64,000 nucleotides of DNA from Gymnothorax reevesii (Eukaryota > Chordata > Actinopteri > Anguilliformes > Muraenidae): assembly GCA_029721435.1 (NCBI GenBank), contig CM056574.1, positions 72,769,501 to 72,833,500 of the forward strand, given 5' to 3'. The first letter of the stretch is position 1; every line of letters begins with the position of its first letter. A model generated the notes under the pieces. The model searched no databases and had not been told where the DNA came from. It saw only the letters and a program-made list of their open reading frames with translations. Of this stretch, positions 55,768-64,000 are shown in pieces. The position numbers and the translations under genes are program-made.

Positions 55768-55778
55768 AGACAGTGTCT
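55768..55778 (-). other. Self-priming-type primer binding site
   Basis: The minus strand reads AGACACTGTCT two bases after the 5' LTR. No TGG-initiated tRNA primer site is present there. The 11 bases are the exact complement of AGACAGTGTCT (minus strand 56133-56123) at the predicted 5' end of the transcript. In Tf1 and related self-priming elements the first 11 nt of the RNA fold back onto such a site and serve as primer. Confidence 0.7.
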
Positions 55779-56007
55779 ACTGATATGGGATCAGTAAGAC
55801 ACCAGATGCGGGGAGAAGGGAATGAGGATTTATTAATAAACAAAACAAAACAGGCACGAGGGCCAACAAAAAACTTGGCCCAAAGGGTTGCAAAAAACAA
55901 ACTGAGGTAAGCTACACAGAGCTATAAAACAATAAATGCAAAAAGGCAAAAAACAAAAGGCACTGGAAACTCCAGGCGAGAAGATCAAGAAAAATAAATA
56001 ACAAGAC

Positions 56008-56045
<38 letters not shown>

Positions 56046-56122
56046 AAACAAGAGGCTAGGACGAGATACTAGGGAACCTGACAAGAACTTGGCTAAACGA
56101 GACGCGACTAGAAACAAACTTG

Positions 56123-56133
56123 AGACACTGTCT
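56123..56133 (-). promoter_or_regulatory. Predicted start of R, complementary to the primer site
   Basis: The minus strand reads AGACAGTGTCT. It lies about 30 nt downstream of a TATA-like TTTATC and is complementary over all 11 nt to the primer site at 55768-55778. The same sequence in the 3' LTR is at 51154-51164. The transcript start is predicted, not shown. Confidence 0.6.
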
Positions 56134-56157
56134 GCCAGCCAACTTCCACCGCATCCA

Positions 56158-56163
56158 GATAAA
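56158..56163 (-). promoter_or_regulatory. TATA-like box of the 5' LTR
   Basis: TTTATC on the minus strand, its first base 30 nt upstream of the predicted transcript start at 56133. The match to the consensus is imperfect; the spacing is what supports it. Confidence 0.45.
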
Positions 56164-56804
56164 GGCTTGGAAATCATGACATGAGGGGTAACACCTGGAG
56201 AGAGAGAAACAAGAGGCATGGCAAGATCAAGACATGGACAGAGATTGGATGACATGACCTGCTCATTAAGAGAATGAGCGTGCTCAGCTTAAGTACCAAT
56301 TAAGTATGCAGTTTGGAAGCAAGCATGAATGTTAAGAACAGAAAAGCACAGCAAGATCTTGAAATAGCAAAGCAGGAATCATGACAATAAACTCCCTGTC
56401 TAAATTAGTAGTATTAGTAATGTGCCTATCTAAGAATTACACCAACCCAGTGAGTGTTAGTAAATGTTAGTAACTTAAAAACAGTTAATTGCCAATTAAG
56501 CTTAGAGAGCCCCGAATCAGCACAGCATGGAAGGAAGGGGAAATACCAAAGCCAACCATAGCTCAGAAATGTGCAACAACGAAGGCACGGGGCGGAACGC
56601 AGACAAGCGGTGGAGTGGCATGGCAGACCTGGCAAGAACAAAAACATGGAAAAGTAAAAACATGGACATGGAAACATGAAATGCAAAAACTGTGACATGA
56701 ACAATGAACTATGAAACTATGAACTATGGAATCTTGATACATGAAACTGTTAAAACCATGAATAATACTGTTCTGGCCAAAGGCCAGAACCCTGGAACAC
56801 AACA

Positions 56805-56809
56805 GCTTT
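56805..56809. repeat. Target-site duplication GCTTT, right
   Basis: Second copy of the 5-bp duplication. The satellite monomer interrupted at 50811 continues directly from here with CTTACAGAGATAAACGC. Confidence 0.88.
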
Positions 56810-57857
56810 CTTACAGAGATAAACGCATATTCACTCCCATTCAGTCATATTGTCACAATTCACTCAAATTTGTCATTTTCCAACTGGGTTACACCCAGAA
56901 TGGACATTTGTGACAAGCAAAATTAAAAAAAAAGAAAGTTTTTGAAAAGTACATATCTTCACTTCAGAAGCTTATATTCACTTAAAATTGGCCATACAAC
57001 TACATTGGACCAATCGATACAACATATGCAATGCACTGTGATCTGAAGCTGTTCCCTGGCCAGAAGCACGCACAGTTTCACATTCTGACCTTAAAACCTC
57101 AAGGAAGCGTGTTTTCATGAAAGCACGTATAGCCACAGTTTCAGCGCTCTAGCGCGCTTCCTTACAGAGATAAACGCATATTCACTCGAATTCAGTCATA
57201 TTGTCACAATTCACTCAAGTTTGTCACTTTCCCACTGGGTTACACACAGAAAGGACATTTTTGACAAGCAAAACTAAAAAAAAGAAAGTTTTTGAAAAAG
57301 TGCATATCTTCACTTCAGAAGCTTATATTCACTTCCAAATGGCCATACAAGCACATTGGACCAATCGATACCATATAAGCATTGCACTGTGATCTGAAGC
57401 TGTTCCCAGGCTAGAAACACGCTCAGATTCACGTTCTGAGCTTAAAACCTCAAAGAAGCGTGTTTCCATGAAAGTGCGTATAGCCACAGTTTCAGCGCTC
57501 TAGCGCGCTTCCTTACAGAGATACGAGCATATTCACTCCAATTCAGTAATATAGTCACAATTCACTGAAGTTGTTCACTTTCCCACTGAGTAACACACAG
57601 AATGGACATTTCTGACAAGCAAATCTAAAAAAAAGAAAGTTTTTGAAAAAGTGCATATCTTCACTTCAGAAGCTTATATTCACTTCCAAATGGCCATACA
57701 AGCACATTGGACCAATCGATACCATATAAGCATTGCACTGTGATCTGAAGCTGTTCCCAGGCCAGAAACACGCTCAGATTCACGTTCTGAGCTTAAAACC
57801 TCAAAGAAGCGTGTTTCCATGAAAGTGCGTATAGCCACAGTTTCAGCGCTCTTGCTC
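56810..57857. repeat. Higher-order repeat, 3-mer, copy 1 (about 1053 bp)
   Basis: Three monomers recur with a shift of 1053-1054 bp. The diverged monomer with TTCCAACTGGGTTACACCC at 56879 returns near 57932, followed by the same two monomer types. A one-base insertion in an A run (about 58145) accounts for the change from 1053 to 1054. Confidence 0.85.
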
Positions 57858-58800
57858 GCTTTCTTACAGAGATAAACGCATATTCACTCCAATTCAGTCA
57901 TATTGTCACAATTCACTCAAATTTGTCCTTTTCCAACTGGGTTACACCCAGAATGGACATTTGTGACAAGCAAAATTAAAAAAAAAGAAAGTTTTTGAAA
58001 AGTACATATCTTCACTTCAGAAGCTTATATTCACTTAAAATTGGCCATACAACTACATTGGACCAATCAATACAACATATGCAATGCACTGTGATCTGAA
58101 GCTGTTCCCTGGCCAGAAGCACGCACAGTTTCACATTCTGACCTAAAAAACCTCAAGGAAGCGTGTTTTCATGAAAGCACGTATAGCCACAGTTTCAGCG
58201 CTCTAGCGCGCTTCCTTACAGAGATAAACGCATATTCACTCGAATTCAGTCATATTGTCACAATTCACTCAAGTTTGTCACTTTCCCACTGGGTTACACA
58301 CAGAAAGGACATTTTTGACAAGCAAAACTAAAAAAAAGAAAGTTTTTGAAAAAGTGCATATCTTCACTTCAGAAGCTTATATTCACTTCCAAATGGCCAT
58401 ACAAGCACATTGGACCAATCGATACCAAATAAGCATTGCACTGTGATCTGAAGCTTTTCCCAGGCTAGAAACACGCTCAGATTCACGTTCTGAGCTTAAA
58501 ACCTCAAAGAAGCGTGTTTCCATGAAAGTGCGTATAGCCACAGTTTCAGCGCTCTAGCGCGCTTCCTTACAGAGATACGAGCATATTCACTCCAATTCAG
58601 TAATATAGTCACAATTCACTGAAGTTGTTCACTTTCCCACTGAGTAACACACAGAATGGACATTTCTGACAAGCAAATCAAAAAAAAAGAAAGTTTTTGA
58701 AAAAGTGCATATCTTCACTTCAGAAGCTTATATTCACTTCCAAATGGCCATACAAGCACATTGGACCAATCGATACCATATAAGCATTGCACTGTGATCT
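57858..58800. repeat. Higher-order repeat, 3-mer, copy 2
   Basis: Second copy. Homology fades near 58810, where GTTGCCAGGCTAG replaces GTTCCCAGGCCAG. It carries private changes such as ACCAAATAAGC near 58426. Confidence 0.83.
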
Positions 58801-61209
58801 GAAGCTGTTGCCAGGCTAGAAACACGCTCAGATTCACGTTCTGAGCTTAAAACCTCAAAGAAGCGTGTTTCCATGAACGTGCGTATAGCCACAGTTTCAG
58901 CGCTCTAGCGCGCTTCCTTACAGAGATACGAGCATATTCACTCCAATTCAGTAATATAGTCACAATTCACTGAAGTTGTTCACTTTCCCACTGAGTAACA
59001 CACAGAATGGACATTTCTGACAAGCAAATCTAAAAAAAGAAAGTTTTTGAAAAAGTGCATATCTTCACTTCAGAAGCTTATATTCACTTCCAAAATTGGC
59101 CATACAAGCACATTGGACCAAACGATACCATATACGCATTGCATTGTGATCTGAAGCTGTTCCCAGGCCAGAAACACGCTCAGATTCACGTTCTGAGCTT
59201 AAAACCTCAAAGAAGCATGTTTTCATGAAAGTGCGTATAGCCACAGTTTCAGCGCTCTAGCTCGCTTTCTTACAGAGATAAACGCATATTCACTCCAATT
59301 CAGTCATATTGTCACAATTCACTCAAGTTGGTCACTTTCCCACTAAGTTACACACAGAAAGGACATTTTTGACAAGAAAAAACTAAAAAAAAGAAAGTTT
59401 TTGAAAAAGTGCATATCTTCACTTCAGAAGCTTATATTCACTTCCAAATGGCCATACAAGCACATTGGACCAAACGATACCATATATGCATTGCACTGTG
59501 ATCTGAAGCTGCTGCCAGGCCGGAAACACACTCAGATTCACGTTCTGAGCTTAAAACCTCAAAGAAGCATGTTTTCATGAAAGTGCGTATCGCCACAGTT
59601 TCAGCGCTCTTGCTTGTTTCTTACAGAGATAAACGCATATTCACTCCAATTCAGTCATATTGTCACAATTCACTCAAGTTTGTCACTTTCCCACTAAGGT
59701 ACACACAGAAAGGACATTTTTGACAAGAAAAAACTAAAAAAAAGAAAGTTTTTGAAAAAGTGCATATCTTCACTTCAGAAGCTTCTATTCACTTCCAATT
59801 GGCCATACAAGCACATTGGAACAAACGATACAATATATGCATTGCACTGTGATCTGAAGCTGTTGCCAGGCCAGAAACACGCTCAGATTCACGTTCTGAG
59901 CTTAAAACCTCAAAGAAGCATGTTTTCATGAAAGTGCGTATCAACACAGTTTCAGCGCTCTTGCTCGCTTTCTTACAGAGATAAACGCATATTCACTCCA
60001 ATTCAGTCATATTGTCACAATTCACTCAAGTTTGTCACTTTCCCACTAAGTTACACACAGAAAGCACATTTTTGACAAGAAAAAACTAAAAAAAAGAAAG
60101 TTTTTGAAAAAGTGCATATCTTCACTTCAGAAGCTTATATTCACTTAAAATTGGCCATACAAGCACATTGGACCAATCGATACAATATATGCAATGCACT
60201 GTGTTCTGAAGCTGTTCCCAGGCCAGAAACACGCTCAGATTCACGTTCTGAGCTTAAAACCTCAAAGAAGCATGTTTTCATGAAAGTGCGTATAGCCACA
60301 GTTTCAGCGCTCTAGCTCGCTTTCTTACAGAGATAAACGCATATTCACTCCAATTCAGTCATATTGTCACAATTCACTCAAGTTTGTCACTTTCTCACTA
60401 AGTTACACACAGAAAGGACATTTTTGACTAGCAAAACTAAAAAAAAGAAAGTTTTTGAAAAGTACATATCTTGACTTCAGAAGCTTATATTCACTTAAAA
60501 TTGGCCATAAAAGCCATTGGACCAAACGATACCATATACGCATTGCATTGTGATCTGAAGCTGTTCCCAGGCCAGAAACACGCTCAGATTCACGTTCTGA
60601 GCTTAAAACCTCAAAGAAGCGTGTTTTCATGAAAGCACGTATAGCCACAGTTTCAGCGCTCTAGCGCGCTTCCTTACAGAGATAAACGCATATTCACTCG
60701 AATTCAGTCATATTGTCACAATTCACTCAAGTTTGTCACTTTCCCACTGGGTTACACACAGAAAGGACATTTTTGACAAGCAAAACTAAAAAAAAGAAAG
60801 TTTTTGAAAAAGTGCTTATCTTCACTTCAGAAGCTTATATTCACTTCCAAATGGCCATACAAGCACATTGGACCAATCGATACCATATAAGCATTGCACT
60901 GTGATCTGAAGCTGTTCCCAGGCTAGAAACACGCTCAGATTCACGTTCTGAGCTTAAAACCTCAAAGAAGCGTGTTTCCATGAAAGTGCGTATAGCCACA
61001 GTTTCAGCGCTCTAGCGCGCTTCCTTACAGAGATACGAGCATATTCACTCCAATTCAGTAATATAGTCACAATTCACTGAAGTTGTTCACTTTCCCACTG
61101 AGTAACACACAGAATGGACATTTCTGACAAGCAAATCTAAAAAAAAGAAAGTTTTTGAAAAAGTGCATATCTTCACTTCAGAAGCTTATATTCACTTCCA
61201 AAATTGGCC

Positions 61210-62961
61210 ATACAAGCACATTGGACCAATCGATACAATATATGCAATGCACTGTGATCTGAAGCTGTTCCCAGGCCAGAAACACGCTCAGATTCACGTT
61301 CTGAGCTTAAAACCTCAAAGAAGCATGTTTTCATGAAAGTGCGTATAGCCACAGTTTCAGCGCTCTAGCTCGCTTTCTTCCAGAGATAAACGCATATTCA
61401 CTCCAATTCAGTCATATTGTCACAATTCACTCAAGTTTGTCACTTTCCCACTAAGTTACACACAGAAAGGACATTTTTGACAAGCAAAATAAAAAAAAGA
61501 AAGTTTTTGAAAAAGTACATATCTTCACTTCAGAAGCTTATATTCTCTAAAATTGGCCATACAAGCACATTGGACGAATCGATACAATATATGCAATGCA
61601 CTGTGATCTGAAGCTGTTCCCAGGCCAGAAACACGCTCAGATTCACGTTCTGAGCTTAAAACCTCAAAGAAGCATGTTTTCATGAAAGTGCGTATAGCCA
61701 CAGTTTCAGCGCTCTAGCTCGCTTTCTGACAGAGATAAACGCATATTCACTCCAATTCAGTCATATTGTCACAATTCACTCAAGTTGGTCACTTTCCCAC
61801 TAAGTTACACACAGAAAGGACATTTTTGACAAGAAAAAACTAAAAAAAAGAAAGTTTTTGAAAAAGTGCATATCTTCACTTCAGAAGCTTATATTCACTT
61901 CCAAATGGCCATACAAGCACATTGGACCAAACGATACCATATATGCATTGCACTGTGATCTGAAGCTGCTGCCAGGCCGGAAACACACTCAGATTCACGT
62001 TCTGAGCTTAAAACCTCAAAGAAGCATGTTTTCATGAAAGTGCGTATCGCCACAGTTTCAGCGCTCTTGCTTGTTTCTTACAGAGATAAACGCATATTCA
62101 CTCCAATTCAGTCATATTGTCACAATTCACTCAAGTTTGTCACTTTCCCACTAAGGTACACACAGAAAGGACATTTTTGACAAGAAAAAACTAAAAAAAA
62201 GAAAGTTTTTGAAAAAGTGCATATCTTCACTTCAGAAGCTTCTATTCACTTCCAATTGGCCATACAAGCACATTGGACCAATCGATACAATATATGCAAT
62301 GCAGTGTGTTCTGAAGCTGTTCCCAGGCCAGAAACACGCTCAGATTCACGTTCTGAGCTTCAAACCTCAAAGAAGCATGTTTTCATGAAAGTGCGTTTCG
62401 CCACAGTTTCAGCGCTCTAGCTCGCTTTCTTACAGAGATAAACGCATATTCACTCCAATTCAGTCATATTGTCACAATTCACTCAAGTTTGTCACTTTCT
62501 CACTAAGTTACACACAGAAAGGACATTTTTGACAAGCAAAACTAAAAAAAAGAAAGTTTTTGAAAAGTACATATCTTCACTTCAGAAGCTTATATTCACT
62601 TAAAATTGGCCATAAAAGCCATTGGACCAAACGATACCATATACGCATTGCATTGTGATCTGAAGCTGTTCCCAGGCCAGAAACACGCTCAGATTCACAT
62701 TCTGAGCTTAAAACCTCAAAGAAGCGTGTTTCCATGAAAGTGCGTATAGCCACAGTTTCAGCGCTCTAGCTCGCTTTCTTACAGAGATAAACGCATATTC
62801 ACTCCAATTCAGTCATATTGTCACAATTCACTCAAGTTAGTCACTTTCCCACTGGGTTACACACAGAATGGAAATTTTTGACAAGCAAAATAAAAAAAAA
62901 AGAAAGTTTTTGAAAAGTACATATCTTCACTTCAGAAGCTTATATTCACTTAAAATTGGCC
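61210..62961. repeat. Higher-order repeat, 5-mer of the right block, copy 1 (1752 bp)
   Basis: Five monomers recur at +1752. The distinctive AAGCTTATATTCTCTAAAATTGG monomer at about 61534 returns at about 63286, and CAAGTTGGTCAC at 61783 returns at 63535. The length is three less than 5 x 351, which fits the short TTCTCTAAAATT variant it contains. Confidence 0.85.
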
Positions 62962-64000
62962 ATACAAGCACATTGGACCAATCGATACAATATATGCAAT
63001 GCACTGTGATCTGAAGCTGTTCCCAGGCCAGAAACACGCTCAGATTCACGTTCTGAGCTTAAAACCTCAAAGAAGCATGTTTTCATGAAAGTGCGTATAG
63101 CCACAGTTTCAGCGCTCTAGCTCGCTTTCTTCCAGAGATAAACGCATATTCACTCCAATTCAGTCATATTGTCACGATTCACTCAAGTTTGTCACTTTCC
63201 CACTAAGTTACACACAGAAAGGACATTTTTGACAAGCAAAATAAAAAAAAGAAAGTTTTTGAAAAAGTACATATCTTCACTTCAGAAGCTTATATTCTCT
63301 AAAATTGGCCATACAAGCACATTGGACGAATCGATACAATATATGCAATGCACTGTGATCTGAAGCTGTTCCCAGGCCAGAAACACGCTCAGATTCACGT
63401 TCTGAGCTTAAAACCTCAAAGAAGCATGTTTTCATGAAAGTGCGTATAGCCACAGTTTCAGCGCTCTAGCTCGCTTTCTTACAGAGATAAACGCATATTC
63501 ACTCCAATTCAGTCATATTGTCACAATTCACTCAAGTTGGTCACTTTCCCACTAAGTTACACACAGAAAGGACATTTTTGACAAGAAAAAACTAAAAAAA
63601 AGAAAGTTTTTGAAAAAGTGCATATCTTCACTTCAGAAGCTTATATTCACTTCCAAATGGCCATACAAGCACATTGGACCAAACGATACCATATATGCAT
63701 TGCACTGTGATCTGAAGCTGCTGCCAGGCCGGAAACACACTCAGATTCACGTTCTGAGCTTAAAACCTCAAAGAAGCATGTTTTCATGAAAGTGCGTATC
63801 GCCACAGTTTCAGCGCTCTTGCTTGTTTCTTACAGAGATAAACGCATATTCACTCCAATTCAGTCATATTGTCACAATTCACTCAAGTTTGTCACTTTCC
63901 CACTAAGGTACACACAGAAAGGACATTTTTGACAAGAAAAAACTAAAAAAAAGAAAGTTTTTGAAAAAGTGCATATCTTCACTTCAGAAGCTTCTATTCA
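62962..64000. repeat. Higher-order repeat, 5-mer of the right block, copy 2 (cut by window end)
   Basis: First 1039 bp of the second copy, matching 61210 onwards at offset 1752. A C-to-G exchange in GTCACGATTCAC near 63175 distinguishes it. The rest lies outside the window. Confidence 0.8.

Larger units (their letters stand above)
50812..56804 (-). mobile_element. Ty3/gypsy chromovirus-type LTR retrotransposon (sushi-like), integrase-deleted
   Basis: A 5993-bp element on the minus strand: 5' LTR (right), self-priming-type primer site, one Gag-Pol frame, a remnant of the integrase C-terminus with a chromodomain, a polypurine tract and the 3' LTR (left). The LTRs begin TGTTGTG and end CATATCA in element orientation. 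The Gag type, the GPF motif and the chromodomain place it with chromoviruses, and the 11-nt self-complementary primer site fits the Tf1/sushi group. The two LTRs differ at one position in an AT run, so insertion is recent. The internal region is visibly GC-rich against the AT-rich satellite. The integrase catalytic core is absent, so the element cannot have completed its cycle alone in this form. Confidence 0.93.
55781..56804 (-). repeat. 5' LTR (1024 bp)
   Basis: Right LTR, which is the promoter-bearing 5' LTR in the element's orientation. It has the same length and sequence as the left LTR except one base in the (AT)n run (about 56009-56043). It begins TGTTGTG and ends CATATCA on the minus strand. 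Confidence 0.95.
56805..64000. repeat. 351-bp satellite array, right block (about 20.5 monomers)
   Basis: Same satellite and same orientation as the left block, continuing to the window's end. It includes monomer variants not seen on the left, such as ACACCCAGAATGGACATTTGTGAC (56890 and 57945), CTCAAGTTGGTCACTTTCC (59325, 61781, 63533) and GCTCTTGCTTGTTTC (59609, 62065, 63817). No gene is visible in this block. Confidence 0.97.

Noticed and set aside
55752..55780. tRNA-type primer binding site
   Set aside because: The element strand after the 5' LTR starts GTAGACACTG, without the TGG that pairs with a tRNA CCA end. A TGG does occur on the opposite strand (TGGTGTCTGGG), but in the wrong orientation.
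50812..56804. An endogenous retrovirus with an envelope gene
   Set aside because: No envelope-like frame exists after the integrase remnant; the chromodomain and primer-site type mark a chromovirus retrotransposon.
1..64000. CENP-B box in the satellite
   Set aside because: I looked for the TTCG....A..CGGG pattern in the consensus monomer and its variants and saw none, so the centromere idea rests only on array structure.

Overview
The window looks like a block of constitutive heterochromatin, possibly pericentromeric or centromeric, from a ray-finned fish. About 47.6 of the 64 kb is one AT-rich satellite with a monomer of about 351 bp, roughly 136 monomers by length. It is interrupted by three retroelement insertions, all on the minus strand. 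I see no host protein-coding gene, tRNA, rRNA or CRISPR array. The fish assignment is an inference from family knowledge: a CR1/L2-type LINE whose 3' end is a short TTGAATT-type repeat, plus a chromodomain Ty3/gypsy element of the sushi kind. The satellite itself I do not recognise.

Layout: 1-36501 is uninterrupted satellite, organised as nested higher-order repeats: a 9-mer of 3158 bp in tandem, an 8-mer of 2806 bp derived from it, a 15-mer of 5267 bp in tandem, and a 5-mer of 1755 bp in tandem. 36502-41554 is LINE copy A. 41555-45068 is satellite. 45069-50121 is LINE copy B. 50122-50811 is satellite. 50812-56804 is a Ty3/gypsy LTR retrotransposon with two 1024-bp LTRs and a 5-bp target duplication. 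56805-64000 is satellite again, with a 3-mer and a 5-mer higher-order unit.

The two LINE copies are not separate insertions. They sit in an 8567-bp tandem segmental duplication that also carries about 2.6 kb of upstream satellite. Copy B keeps both frames open: ORF1 with a Cys-rich finger and SGNH esterase, ORF2 with endonuclease and reverse transcriptase. Copy A has one nonsense change in ORF1. ORF1 and ORF2 lie in the same reading frame, separated by a single UGA stop.

The gypsy element is young, since its LTRs differ at one base that I could find. It encodes Gag, protease, reverse transcriptase and RNase H in one open frame, but the integrase catalytic core has been deleted. It carries an 11-nt stretch next to the 5' LTR that is the exact complement of an 11-nt stretch at the predicted start of R, as in Tf1/sushi self-priming elements.

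The parts do not form a pathway. The array is shaped by unequal exchange and conversion, and the retroelements are guests whose copies are then carried along by the array's own duplication.
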